A stretch of DNA of 64,000 bases from Nitrospirillum pindoramense (GCF_007827955.1 NZ_VITR01000005.1:1-64000), one strand, 5' to 3'. Shown: positions 18,360 to 26,952, counted from the first letter of the stretch. A program made the numbers and translations. The notes: generated from the letters alone by a model not told the origin.

Positions 18360-18488
18360 CGCGCACGGCGCCGGCGTTCCGCCGCCGGACGGACTCCCCA
18401 TAAAACACAAGCGGTTGAATCGGCACGGCCGCCCCGCCCCAACCAGGGGCGGCGGCGGCGTCATTTCCGTTGCGCGCCGCCGGGGCGC

Positions 18489-18507
18489 TGGTCAATTATT
18501 TTGACCG
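18489..18507. promoter_or_regulatory. Operator A for the FCD regulator, ahead of lldR
   Basis: TGGTCAATTATTTTGACCG: GGTCAA and TTGACC are perfect inverted arms. It shares the TGGT-N11-ACCR geometry of the two sites in the lldP-lutA intergenic region. It lies 80 bases before the lldR start, so autoregulation is likely. Confidence 0.65.
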
Positions 18508-18586
18508 GAGAGCCCGCCGCCGGCCGGCGGGCGCCGGAGGACCATGGCGGACGGGGCCATGGCAGATGGGACCAGGCATACGGGAC

Positions 18587-19360
18587 ATGAAAGACAGCAT
18601 CCGCCCAGCCAAGCTGGCCGACACCATCGCCGAGCATCTGGAACAGTTGATCGTGGAGGGCAGCCTGCGCCCCGGTGAGAAGCTGCTGCCCGAGCGGGAA
18701 CTGGCCGTGCGCTTCAACGTCTCCCGCCCCTCCCTGCGCGAGGCGCTGGAGAAACTGGAACAGCGCGGGCTGCTGCAAAGCGGCCGGGGCGGCGCCACCT
18801 TCGTCGCCCCCCTGCTGGGCCCCACCTTCACCGAGCCGCTGCACGCCGTGCTGGCCGCCCGGCCCGAAACCACCCTGGATTACCTGGAGTTCCGCACGGA
18901 GGTGGAGGGGGCCGCCGCCTACTACGCCGCCCTGCGCGCCACCGACGTGGACCGCGCCCAGATCCAGAGCCGCTTCGAGGCCATGGAGGCCGCCCACGGC
19001 CAGGATGTCGCGAAGGAGGAGGCGGACGCCGACGCCGATTTCCACCTGGCGGTCTACGAGGCCACCCACAACGTCGTCATCCTGCACATTATGCGCGCCC
19101 TGTCCGAGATGCTGCGCCAGGACGTCTTCTTCAACCGCGCCAAGCTGTACCAGCGCACAGGCGTGCGCCAACTGCTGCTGAGCCAGCACCGCGCCCTCTA
19201 TGAGGCCATCATGAAGGGCGACCCGGCCTCGGCCCGCGCGGCGGCGGAGGCGCACATCAACTTTATCCGTGACGCATTGGTTGAAATTTCTCGGGCGGAT
19301 GCTAGGCTGGAAGCGTCGCTGAGGAGAATTGCGGGGGGAGACATTGTGTCGGAGAAGTAA
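18587..19360 (+). CDS. lldR: GntR-family regulator with FCD domain, likely lactate regulator
   Basis: 257 residues from the ATG giving MKDSIRPAKLADTIAEHLEQ. The GntR winged helix-turn-helix is at about residues 8-75 (LLPERELAVRFNVSRPSLREALEKLEQRGLL), and the FCD effector domain covers about 95-225, with metal-ligand residues in DFHLAVYEATHN, SQHRALYEAI and AEAHINFI. This FadR/LldR/PdhR class binds carboxylic acids such as lactate, pyruvate or glycolate. The same palindromic operator occurs before this gene and twice between lldP and lutA about 7 kb away, which supports the LldR assignment. The gene is now separated from its targets by an AT-rich ATPase gene and two others. PdhR- or GlcC-like specificity cannot be excluded. 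Confidence 0.85.
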   Translation: MKDSIRPAKLADTIAEHLEQLIVEGSLRPGEKLLPERELAVRFNVSRPSLREALEKLEQRGLLQSGRGGATFVAPLLGPTFTEPLHAVLAARPETTLDYLEFRTEVEGAAAYYAALRATDVDRAQIQSRFEAMEAAHGQDVAKEEADADADFHLAVYEATHNVVILHIMRALSEMLRQDVFFNRAKLYQRTGVRQLLLSQHRALYEAIMKGDPASARAAAEAHINFIRDALVEISRADARLEASLRRIAGGDIVSEK

Positions 19361-19377
19361 ATCCAGCGTAAAATTAT

Positions 19378-19398
19378 TGCTATTGGTAAATAATAGCA
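19378..19398. promoter_or_regulatory. AT-rich inverted repeat between lldR and the ATPase-HEPN gene
   Basis: TGCTATT (19378-19384) and AATAGCA (19392-19398) form a perfect 7-bp dyad with a 7-base spacer. It lies 17 bases after the lldR stop and 54 bases before the ATPase start. It could be an operator for the ATPase gene or a weak lldR terminator. Confidence 0.4.
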
Positions 19399-19452
19399 TA
19401 AATAATATTTATACACCAAAGGCACTGCCATTTATGGAGTTTATTAACAAAA

Positions 19453-21480
19453 ATGATTAGAGAAAACGCGCAGAGCGCCTTTTTTAAAAGTCATGCTGAC
19501 CAGCAAAAATTGGCGAACTCATTAGATGAAGGATTCGATATTACCTTTGGCGCTCCTCATGGAGATAAATATTTTTGGATTGCCGAGCCGAAGGAACATA
19601 TGAATCAGAGATTTGGTCTTCAGCAGGAAGTTCTCATCTTATATTCCCCGCAGAATAAGTCAGATGCTAGAATATTGACGGCGATAGAGCAAATTTCACG
19701 CTCTCCTGACTTTAAACACAGAATTGATAAAGTTCTCTTTCTTCTTATTCATAATGGAGACCAGAATGACACCAATACGCTCACTGAGTCTGATTCAGAT
19801 AGGGTGATTATTAACTTAACACCCCATGAAATTCTTGATCCTCATCGTGGGAGCTTTTTTTTAAGATCAAAAATATCGACTCGTTTTGGGAAAATAGACC
19901 TGTTCGGAATGTCTTCTCCGATTGGGAATGATCAATATTTTTTCGGAAGAGATACATTAGTTCAGGATATAATTCAGAATTGCACAGTGAAAAATCAAAG
20001 TGCTGGATTATTCGGCCTAAGAAAAACCGGAAAAACTTCCGTTCTTCAGGCTATATTGAGAAGATTAGAAGCTCAGGGCATATTGTGCGATTACATCGAC
20101 TGCCAAAGCCCCGGAATACATGCAGCTCGGTGGTGGCAAGCATTACAAAATATTGTTGAAAGACTCAATTCGAAGCTCAGTGAACGCCACAAGAGATCAG
20201 CAAAATTAAATCTTGACTATAACCAGGCAAATTGCGGTACACGGTTTTCCTCGGATATTTCTATTATTCTCAAACAGAATCCCGGAACCATCGTATTACT
20301 TTTAGACGAAATAGAATGGATAACGCCACTTCTCAGTGGAAGACTAGGAAAACATTGGGACGAAGATTTTATTCCTTTCTGGCAGACGATACGCGCCGCA
20401 CACCAAGAGCTGTCTGGGAGACTTACATTCGCTGTCGCAGGAGTGAATCCAGCGGCAGTTGAAAGTCCGTCTTTCCAAGGCATGCCTAACCCAATCTTTC
20501 AATTAGCGCAACCTAGATATTTAGCCCCATTTTCGACAGAAGATGTTAGAAAAATGCTTAGATTCTTTGGAAGATACTCGGGTGTTTCCTTCGACGAAAG
20601 TGCAATAAATTATTTAACCACGCAATTTGGCGGCCACCCTTTTTTGATCCGCTTGGCAGCAAGTGAAATATGGAGGAGAAATTATAAAAATGACCCACAA
20701 ATGTTGACGAAGCTCCATAAAGAAAATTTCTCATCCCTTATTTCTGAAATTAATGACAGAATACACCAGCCAATTAAGGATATTTTACTGTCACTTGTTT
20801 GGTGGTACCCAGAGGAATACCAACTTCTTCAGATGATTGCCTCGGGAGAGGCGGAATTTGTAAAAGACTACTTGCAATATGAGCCTCAAAGCTTGGTGCG
20901 GTTTGCCAATTATGGGTTATTGCGCCCTGGCAGTAGTGACTTTGCAATTGACAACGTTAGACACTTCCTTCGGGTAGAAGGGGAGAAATATAAAAACGAA
21001 ATTTCTCCATTTTCTCGTTCCGAAGTTTCTCCAGAACTTCTCCCAGAAGTTCCTGATTTGGAAGCGCTTGGGAAATTATTCGAAAAGCGCTGCGACCTAG
21101 AAATCTCACTGCGCCGAGCAATTATATTGTATTTAGGAATACACAATAAGTGGAATGAAATAAATATTTCAAAAGATATCTCAAGGGCACTTAAGCGACG
21201 CACTGATCGACCTGAACCTGATGCACTTTTTGTCGGGAGAAATGCCAAGGATGTCATGCAGGATTTATATACTTTAGATCTTAAGAATATCGTCATTGAG
21301 AACTGGAAGGTGATGGGCGCCCTTTTTGATGGGAACCGGCAAAGATTCGAAATGAATATGGATACTATTAATGTGGCCAGAAGACATGATGGACATACAA
21401 AGCCGGTGAAGACAGGAGAAATGGAGGATTTTATGAATAGCTATGAGTGGCTAATGCGGCATTTGGAAAAAGTTCCATGA
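19453..21480 (+). CDS. STAND-like P-loop ATPase with C-terminal HEPN-like domain; candidate defence protein
   Basis: 675 residues encoded by AT-rich DNA unlike both flanks. Residues 1-150 form a domain I do not recognise, with an alpha/beta pattern around QEVLILYS and DKVLFLLIHNG. The ATPase begins at YFFGRD (162-167), with Walker A GLRKTGKTS (188-196), Walker B IVLLLDEIEW (280-289), a sensor strand ending AGVNP and the GGHPFLIRL segment common in archaeal-type/STAND ATPases. The last about 150 residues are helical and end with R643-x4-H648 (RRHDGH) in VARRHDGHTKP, matching the R-x4-6-H active site of HEPN ribonucleases. Such sensor-ATPase-HEPN proteins are known in antiviral and toxin settings, so an abortive-infection role is plausible. 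It stands alone; no integrase or partner lies beside it. A weak ribosome site precedes the ATG. Confidence 0.8.
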   Translation: MIRENAQSAFFKSHADQQKLANSLDEGFDITFGAPHGDKYFWIAEPKEHMNQRFGLQQEVLILYSPQNKSDARILTAIEQISRSPDFKHRIDKVLFLLIHNGDQNDTNTLTESDSDRVIINLTPHEILDPHRGSFFLRSKISTRFGKIDLFGMSSPIGNDQYFFGRDTLVQDIIQNCTVKNQSAGLFGLRKTGKTSVLQAILRRLEAQGILCDYIDCQSPGIHAARWWQALQNIVERLNSKLSERHKRSAKLNLDYNQANCGTRFSSDISIILKQNPGTIVLLLDEIEWITPLLSGRLGKHWDEDFIPFWQTIRAAHQELSGRLTFAVAGVNPAAVESPSFQGMPNPIFQLAQPRYLAPFSTEDVRKMLRFFGRYSGVSFDESAINYLTTQFGGHPFLIRLAASEIWRRNYKNDPQMLTKLHKENFSSLISEINDRIHQPIKDILLSLVWWYPEEYQLLQMIASGEAEFVKDYLQYEPQSLVRFANYGLLRPGSSDFAIDNVRHFLRVEGEKYKNEISPFSRSEVSPELLPEVPDLEALGKLFEKRCDLEISLRRAIILYLGIHNKWNEINISKDISRALKRRTDRPEPDALFVGRNAKDVMQDLYTLDLKNIVIENWKVMGALFDGNRQRFEMNMDTINVARRHDGHTKPVKTGEMEDFMNSYEWLMRHLEKVP

Positions 21481-21560
21481 AATACGGGCAATATCTTTTG
21501 CTCGATCATCTTTAAATATTTTTTGGGCGCTTGTAGGCATTCTCCAGCGAAGAGAGCACC

Positions 21561-22130
21561 ATGAGCAAACTGACCCTCTACTTCATCCGCCACGCTGAAA
21601 AGCCCGAGGGCGAGTGGCCCGGTCCTGGCCTTACCCTGGACGGCAAGAAGGACAAGGAGTCCCTGGTCATCCGCGGGTGGCAGCGGGCGGGGGCCTGGGC
21701 GGCGCTGTTCGGGGCGGGGCTGGATGCGGGGGACTACGCCACGCCGCAGGCGGTCTATGCCGCCACGCCCGGTACGGTTGCGAACAAGGGGCCGAGCAAG
21801 CGGCCGTTCGAGACGGCCACCCCCCTGGCGGCGCGGCTGGGGCTGGCGGGGCCCAACACCACCTATGGCAAGGGGCAGGAGGCCGAGCTGGTCCAGGAGC
21901 TGCTGACCCTGTCCGGCGTGGTGCTGGTGTGCTGGGAGCATGAGGCCATCGTGCAGAGCATCATCCCGCTGCTGCCCCTGCGCCGGGGCAAGCCGCCCAC
22001 TGTCTGGCCGGAGGACCGCTTCGACGTCGTGCTGCGCTTCAAGCGCAAGGAGGGCGGCAAGAGTGACGGCTTCGCCTTCAAGGAGATGTACCCCCGCCTG
22101 CTGGCCGGCGACAGCGACACGCCGCTGTGA
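21561..22130 (+). CDS. Histidine phosphatase-superfamily protein
   Basis: 189 residues. The N-terminal YFIRHAEKPEG carries the RHA(E/G) catalytic His motif of phosphoglycerate-mutase-like phosphatases; the second catalytic His is in VLVCWEHEAIVQSI. It has no signal peptide, so it is cytoplasmic. The substrate is unknown; family members hydrolyse phosphate esters or phosphoproteins such as SixA targets. GC content returns to the genomic level here, about 50 bases after the AT-rich ATPase gene, so it is probably not part of that insertion. Confidence 0.85.
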   Translation: MSKLTLYFIRHAEKPEGEWPGPGLTLDGKKDKESLVIRGWQRAGAWAALFGAGLDAGDYATPQAVYAATPGTVANKGPSKRPFETATPLAARLGLAGPNTTYGKGQEAELVQELLTLSGVVLVCWEHEAIVQSIIPLLPLRRGKPPTVWPEDRFDVVLRFKRKEGGKSDGFAFKEMYPRLLAGDSDTPL

Positions 22131-22191
22131 CGGCGGGCGCCCTTTGTGACAGGCGCCCTTTGGCCCGCGCCCGCCGGGGACAGGGCGGGTA

Positions 22192-22220
22192 GGCCCGGGG
22201 CGTCTTTCCCGCCCCGGGCC
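22192..22220. terminator. Hairpin between convergent genes
   Basis: Perfect 11-bp GC-rich stem (22192-22202 with 22210-22220) and a 7-base loop. It lies between the stop of the phosphatase gene at 22130 and the stop of the convergent pepsin-like gene at 22232. There is no T-tract on either side. Confidence 0.55.
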
Positions 22221-22231
22221 ACCAGGGCCGA

Positions 22232-23488
22232 TCAGCCGATCGCCTTGAAACCGATGAAGCCGTTCTGGGCGTCGAACAGATAGCTCCAGGCGTTCAGGGG
22301 GCAGCGCCCGACATTGACGCGGGGGAAGTTGTTGTTCTGCAACGGCTGCGCGGTGGCGGCGTGGTGCTCCGGCGCCGGCTTGGCGCCGGGGGGCAGCAAC
22401 TCGGGCGAAAGGTTCCCGGAAAGCGGCGGCAGCTTGGTCGGCCCCTGGGGTTGCTGGATGGTGGAGGTGTAGGTCGGCGGGCCCATGTATAGGGTCGGCC
22501 CGGTGGGTCCCGCCTCCCCCGCCGTCGGCGCCACGCCCACCGTCCAGCTATAGCTGATACCATCGTCCGACGTGGCCCCCGGGGGGAAGGTGACCGTCAG
22601 CGTGGTCTTGGGCGCGAAAAACCATTGGCCGGCGCCGGCGTTGTATTGGCCCAGGGCGGTCGGCGGCAGCGGGTTGCCGGTCGTGTCGGCGAAGTCATAG
22701 GGCATGGCGATCAACACCTGGTTGATGCCGGTGTCCAACTCGAAACACAGCGGATAGGAGGGGGCGGGCGTGTCCTGCCCCGGCGCGGTGATCTGCAGGG
22801 TGACGGGCGGCACCGTCCAGCACGCCGTGTCCTGCGGCTGCCCATCCTTGCTGGCAGGGTTGGAGGGGAAGGGCGGGGTGAACTTCACATCGTTGGTCTG
22901 CGTCGGCAACGGGGGCGGCGACACCATGGTCAGGGAGGAGCCGACATACCCCTTCATGTTGGAAGTCGTCGTCCCCAGCAGCACGCGTTCGCGGAAAAGC
23001 GTATAGCCCGGGTCCAGGGGAACCGTCTCACAGTATGGGGCCGACATCGACGCCTGGAGGAACACGTTGAAGGCCGGGTTCTCCCCCTTGGCGGAAACCC
23101 CCATCATGCCGACCGACCCAGGGCACACCAGCACCATGGCATGGGACTGGATGGTGACGGCGATCGGCGGGTTTGAGGAATCCGTGCCGGCGAAGCACAC
23201 GGGCATATAATACCATTTGCCCGTATGGGAAATGGTGCTGGGATAATAATGCATCGTATAAACGCCGAAGCACGGATACTTCTTATCCAGCTCCTCATAG
23301 CCGATCAGGCCGAAGTTCTCCAGTCCAGCCACAATACCGGATGACCCGGTGTCCACCTGGAAATTCGTGTTATTGCAGATGGTGTCCCCGTCACCGATGG
23401 TCGGCGTCACATGGATGCCGCTTTTGTTAAAATCGTCCATCTTGACTATATTGTGGATGACGGCGGGTGTTTTAAGCGGGCTTTTCAT
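22232..23488 (-). CDS. Pepsin-like (A1-type) aspartic protease homologue, cytoplasmic
   Basis: 418 residues from the ATG with GGGAAAGGGGA about 6 bases upstream; longer in-frame starts lack a ribosome site. There are two catalytic-type triads, VDTGSSGIV (D46) and ELDTGINQVLIA (D252), 206 residues apart, as expected for the two lobes of a pepsin (D32 and D215 there). After the first triad, GSVGMMGVSAKGENPAF resembles the pepsin motif around DGILGLG, and the C-terminus WSYLFDAQNGFIGFKAIG resembles the last strand of A1 proteases. A flap Tyr may lie near YYPSTISHTGKWYYM. No signal peptide is visible. Bacterial pepsin homologues (shewasins) are rare but documented; the DUF3443 family also has a DTGSSG motif and is the main alternative. 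Activity is unproven. Confidence 0.75.
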   Translation of the reverse strand: MKSPLKTPAVIHNIVKMDDFNKSGIHVTPTIGDGDTICNNTNFQVDTGSSGIVAGLENFGLIGYEELDKKYPCFGVYTMHYYPSTISHTGKWYYMPVCFAGTDSSNPPIAVTIQSHAMVLVCPGSVGMMGVSAKGENPAFNVFLQASMSAPYCETVPLDPGYTLFRERVLLGTTTSNMKGYVGSSLTMVSPPPLPTQTNDVKFTPPFPSNPASKDGQPQDTACWTVPPVTLQITAPGQDTPAPSYPLCFELDTGINQVLIAMPYDFADTTGNPLPPTALGQYNAGAGQWFFAPKTTLTVTFPPGATSDDGISYSWTVGVAPTAGEAGPTGPTLYMGPPTYTSTIQQPQGPTKLPPLSGNLSPELLPPGAKPAPEHHAATAQPLQNNNFPRVNVGRCPLNAWSYLFDAQNGFIGFKAIG

Positions 23489-23845
23489 TTCGATTCCCCT
23501 TTCCCTGATAAGTGGCATGACAACGGGTTGCGGCGTCACGGGGACGGCGCGCTGAAAACCGGATGCAGGGGGCCGGGCCAACGGCCCGATCCTGTTGAAT
23601 GGCAATGGCGATGGTGCCGGCGCAAACCGGTCCGGGCGTTCCGGAGGCGTCGCGATAATGGGTGGTTATATACACCCTTCACGGGATAAAGTATTTAGCA
23701 TTTGCTATTTATCACAATAGATCAGAATAGGGCGCCGCCGGTGGGGAACCGGCAAAAACAAATGAAATCTGCGATTTTGGAAATGGCGAGGGGACGCCCC
23801 GGGGCCAGGATCGCCCCTCCCCATGCTGGCGCCGGTACCGCATAA
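23489..23845. other. Intergenic region with AT-rich promoter zone of the pepsin-like gene
   Basis: About 357 bases without a convincing gene. Bases 23655-23730 are AT-rich and contain the short dyad TAGCA-TT-TGCTA (23696-23707), a likely promoter area for the leftward pepsin-like gene. The remainder shows nothing recognisable. Confidence 0.45.
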
Positions 23846-23879
23846 GAAAGGCCCCGGCGCGCACCCGCCGGGGCCTTTC
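23846..23879 (-). terminator. Terminator of lldP
   Basis: Perfect 14-bp stem (23846-23859 with 23866-23879), 6-base loop, 35 bases beyond the lldP stop. On the minus strand the stem is followed by TTATG, so the T-tract is short but the stem is strong. Confidence 0.75.
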
Positions 23880-23914
23880 AAACCGTGAACCGCTGACGGC
23901 GATGCCGTCGCGGC

Positions 23915-25564
23915 TTACTGCGGGATCATGCCGGTGAAGACATAGGCCTGCAGCAGGGTGATGATGCCGACGATGCAGACGAAGAAGATGCTGTGCTTCA
24001 GGGTGAAGCGCAGCAGGTTGGCCTCCCGCCCCACCAGGCCCACGGCGGCGCAGGCCACCGCGATGCTTTGCGGGGAGATCATCTTGCCGGTGACGCCGCC
24101 GCTGCTGTTGGCGGCAACCAGCAGCAGGTCGGACACGCCGATCTGCTGCGCTGTCGTGGCCTGCAGGGCGCCGAACAGGGCGTTGCTCGACGTGTCGGAC
24201 CCGGTGAGGAACACGCCCAGCCAGCCCAGGATGGGGGAGAAGAAGGGGAAGCCCTTGCCCGCCTCCGCCAGCAGGAGCGCCAGGGTGGCGGACAGGCCGG
24301 AATAGTTGGCGATGTAGGCGAAGGCCAGGACGGAGCCGATGGTGTACATGGGCCATTTCAGCTCCACCACCGTTTCGCCGAAGGTGGCCAGCGCCCGGCC
24401 GGGGCCGTAGCGCAGCACGATCATGCTGAGCAGGGCGGAAACCAGGATGGCGGTGCCGGTGGCGGCCACCAGGTCCAGCTTGTACTGCGCGGCGTAGGGG
24501 GTGGCCTTGGCGACGATGGGCGCCACCTTGGTCACCATGTTGTGCAGGCTGGGCACGTCCAGCAGAAACACCGTGTCCACCAGGGCGCCGCCCTTGGCGA
24601 ACAGGGCCTTGAACGGCTTCAGGCTCCAGACCGTCACGACGGCGGTGAGGATGAGGAAGGGCGACCAGGCCTTGACCACCTGGCCGGCGGTGTAGGCGTG
24701 GGCGCCCCGCTCCACTGCCGTTTCCTGGTCCTTGAAGCGGAACACGGTCTTGGGCTTCCAGAACTTCAGGAACACGGTCAGGCAGACCAGGCTGATGAGG
24801 GCGGAGATGATGTCCGGCAGTTCCGCCCCGATGTGGTTGGAGGTGAAGTACTGCCCCACGGCGAAGCTGACGCCCGTCACCAGGATGGCGGGCCAGGTTT
24901 CCTTCACGCCCTTGAACCCGTCCATGATGAAGACCAGCCAGAAGGGCACGAACACCGACAGGGCCGGCAACTGCCGCCCGGTCATGGCCGCCACCTTGTA
25001 GACGTCCAGGCCGGACACCTGGGCGCCGACGATGATGGGCGTGCCCATGGCGCCGAAGGCCACGGGGGCGGTGTTGGCGATGAGGCAGAGGCCGGCGGCG
25101 TACAGCGGGTTGAAGCCCAGCCCGGCCAGGATGGCGGCGGTGATGGCCACCGGGGCGCCAAAGCCGGCCGCCCCCTCCAGGAAGGCACCGAAGGCGAAGC
25201 CCACCATCAGCATCTGCAGGCGCTGGTCCTCGGTGATGGAGATGACGCTGGCGCGGATGACGTCGAACTGCCCCGTCTTCACCGTGATCTTGTACAGGAA
25301 GACGGCGGCCACGATGATCCAGGCGATGGGCCACAGGCCGTAGAAAAAGCCGTAGACCACGGCGGCGATGGCCGATGAGGCCGGCATGCCATAGGCCGCG
25401 ATGGCGATCACCAGGGCGATCAGCACGGTCAGCGTGCCGGCGACATAGCCCTTCAGCCGCAGCACCGCCAGCGCCACCAAGAAGAAAACGATGGGCAGCA
25501 CCGCGACCAGCGCGGACACCACCATGTTCCCGAACGGGTCATAGACCTGGACCCAAGGCTGCAT
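23915..25564 (-). CDS. lldP: L-lactate permease
   Basis: 549 residues from the ATG giving [13 protein letters not shown], the typical LldP N-terminus (E. coli LldP is 551 residues); a longer in-frame start adds an unrelated Pro-rich stretch. It contains about 12-14 membrane helices and the family blocks [50 protein letters not shown] and [12 protein letters not shown]. It imports lactate (also glycolate) with protons across the inner membrane. It is divergent from the lutABC-dld operon, and two 19-bp operators sit between them. Confidence 0.95.
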   Translation of the reverse strand: MQPWVQVYDPFGNMVVSALVAVLPIVFFLVALAVLRLKGYVAGTLTVLIALVIAIAAYGMPASSAIAAVVYGFFYGLWPIAWIIVAAVFLYKITVKTGQFDVIRASVISITEDQRLQMLMVGFAFGAFLEGAAGFGAPVAITAAILAGLGFNPLYAAGLCLIANTAPVAFGAMGTPIIVGAQVSGLDVYKVAAMTGRQLPALSVFVPFWLVFIMDGFKGVKETWPAILVTGVSFAVGQYFTSNHIGAELPDIISALISLVCLTVFLKFWKPKTVFRFKDQETAVERGAHAYTAGQVVKAWSPFLILTAVVTVWSLKPFKALFAKGGALVDTVFLLDVPSLHNMVTKVAPIVAKATPYAAQYKLDLVAATGTAILVSALLSMIVLRYGPGRALATFGETVVELKWPMYTIGSVLAFAYIANYSGLSATLALLLAEAGKGFPFFSPILGWLGVFLTGSDTSSNALFGALQATTAQQIGVSDLLLVAANSSGGVTGKMISPQSIAVACAAVGLVGREANLLRFTLKHSIFFVCIVGIITLLQAYVFTGMIPQ

Positions 25565-25851
25565 AGCCTTCCCCCCTGTTGTTTGTCTAAGCGGCCGGCC
25601 GCCCGGGTGGGGCGGCGCGCCGCATGGGCACGACCGGGCGGGCATGGGGCGGACCGTCAGGGCCGGGGGTGGCATCATCCCGTGCCGGTACGTCCCCGCC
25701 CCGCTCATGGACGGTGATGGCCCGGCACGGGCGCCCCGGCGCCCAGGATCGCAAGCCGCCGGCGCCCGCCGGCTTCCTCACATCTTCCTCAGGCGCTCTT
25801 GTCTTCAGGCGTGCCCTGCATCGGGCGGGTTCACCCGGACCGATGCCTCCG

Positions 25852-25870
25852 TGGTCAAATTACTGTACCA
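25852..25870. promoter_or_regulatory. Operator B for the FCD regulator
   Basis: TGGTCAAATTACTGTACCA, TGGT-N11-ACCA with 6 of 9 arm positions symmetrical. It is the middle site of three with the same spacing and is placed to control lldP, which starts 288 bases away on the minus strand. Confidence 0.55.
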
Positions 25871-26061
25871 TGGATGTCATGATGGATAACCCGTGCGGCG
25901 GGCGCCGCGCAAACGGAAAAGTGGTGGGCGCCCGCGCCTCGCCAAATGCGCGAAATCGACCCAGGAAATGAGGCGCTTGAATGGTTTGGCCCACCACGCA
26001 TGAGGGCGCACGGGGCACCGGCGGGCGGCCTGACGGGGCCAGCGGGAATGCGCCGCCCTGC

Positions 26062-26080
26062 TGGTAAAATGATTTGACCA
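26062..26080. promoter_or_regulatory. Operator C for the FCD regulator
   Basis: TGGTAAAATGATTTGACCA, arms symmetrical at 8 of 9 positions. It overlaps the TTGACC -35-like hexamer, so binding should block transcription of lutABC-dld. A repeated half-site TGGTAAAAT follows at 26092-26100. Confidence 0.68.
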
Positions 26081-26178
26081 AACATGACGCCTGGTAAAAT
26101 ATGACGCCGACAATTTCCCCGGCACCCGGCCCGCACACCGGAACGCGCCAGGGGCGAAACCCCGGGAGGGATGGCCTT

Positions 26179-26952
26179 TTGACCGCCGCCACGCCACCGA
26201 CCGTCACAGCGCCGGCCAAGCCGGACACGGTCTATTTCTTCGGCACCTGCCTGGTGGACATGCTGTATCCGGAGGCCGGGCTGGCCGGCATGGATCTGCT
26301 GCGCCATGCCGGCGTGCGCGTCATCTTCCCCGAGGGGCAGAGCTGCTGCGGCCAGCCGGCGCGCAACTCCGGCTATATGGAGGAGGCACGCGCGGTGGCG
26401 CGGGCGCAGCTGGACGCCTTCCCCGGCGACATCCCCATCGTCGTGCCCTCCGGCTCCTGCGCCGGCATGATGAAGACCCACTACCCCCATCTGTTCGAGG
26501 GCGACCCCGACCAGCCGCGCGCCATCGCCTTCGCCGCCCGCGTGCATGAGCTGACCGCCTTCCTGGTCAACGTCCTGGGTGTGACGCTGGAGGACAAGGG
26601 CGCGCCGGTCACCGTCACCTGGCACCCCTCCTGCCACTCCCTGCGTGAGATGGGCGTGGTGGAGGAGCCCAAGGCCCTGCTGCGCCAGTTGGCCAACGTC
26701 ACCCTGGTGGAAAACAAGAGGGAGCGGGAGTGCTGCGGCTTCGGCGGCACCTTCGCCGTACGCCAGGCGGCCGTGTCCACCGCCATGGTGTCGGACAAGC
26801 TGGCCAGCGTGCGCGAGACGGGCGCCGGCACCCTGCTGTCGGGCGACTGCGGCTGCCTGATGAACATCGGCGGCCATGCCGAGAAGGTGGGCGACGGCAC
26901 CCGCTGCCGCCACATCGCCGAATTCCTGATGGAGCGCTGTCATGGCGGCTGA
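26179..26952 (+). CDS. lutA: L-lactate oxidation subunit LutA/LldE (CCG-domain Fe-S protein)
   Basis: 257 residues if translation starts at the TTG at 26179, which has GGGAGGG (26164-26170) upstream; the in-frame ATG at 26101 has no ribosome site, overlaps the promoter and operator half-site, and would add 26 unconserved residues. Two CCG-type cysteine-rich domains are visible: GQSCCGQPARNSGY with WHPSCHSLREMG, and CCGFGGTFAVRQ with GDCGCLMNIGGH. LutA works with LutB and LutC to oxidise L-lactate to pyruvate, passing electrons onwards; LldE in Shewanella is the equivalent. The stop overlaps the start of lutB. Confidence 0.9.
   Translation: MTAATPPTVTAPAKPDTVYFFGTCLVDMLYPEAGLAGMDLLRHAGVRVIFPEGQSCCGQPARNSGYMEEARAVARAQLDAFPGDIPIVVPSGSCAGMMKTHYPHLFEGDPDQPRAIAFAARVHELTAFLVNVLGVTLEDKGAPVTVTWHPSCHSLREMGVVEEPKALLRQLANVTLVENKRERECCGFGGTFAVRQAAVSTAMVSDKLASVRETGAGTLLSGDCGCLMNIGGHAEKVGDGTRCRHIAEFLMERCHGG

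Larger units (their letters stand above)
25565..26178. other. Divergent control region between lldP and lutA
   Basis: About 614 bases. It carries operator B (25852-25870), operator C (26062-26080) and a further half-site TGGTAAAAT (26092-26100). TTGACC (26074-26079) and TAAAAT (26095-26100) form a possible rightward promoter overlapped by operator C. The GC-rich part 25600-25840 shows nothing recognisable. Confidence 0.6.

Noticed and set aside
18428-18453. Possible tonB terminator: 8-bp GC stem
   Set aside because: The stem sits in a run of GGC repeats with no T-tract; too weak to call.
19361-21540. Mobile-element boundaries around the ATPase-HEPN gene
   Set aside because: No integrase, transposase, tRNA or convincing terminal or target-site repeat was found, so I do not call a mobile element.
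22131-22165. Short direct repeat GGCGCCCTTTG after the phosphatase gene
   Set aside because: Two copies of 11 bases in GC-rich intergenic DNA with no further structure; likely chance.
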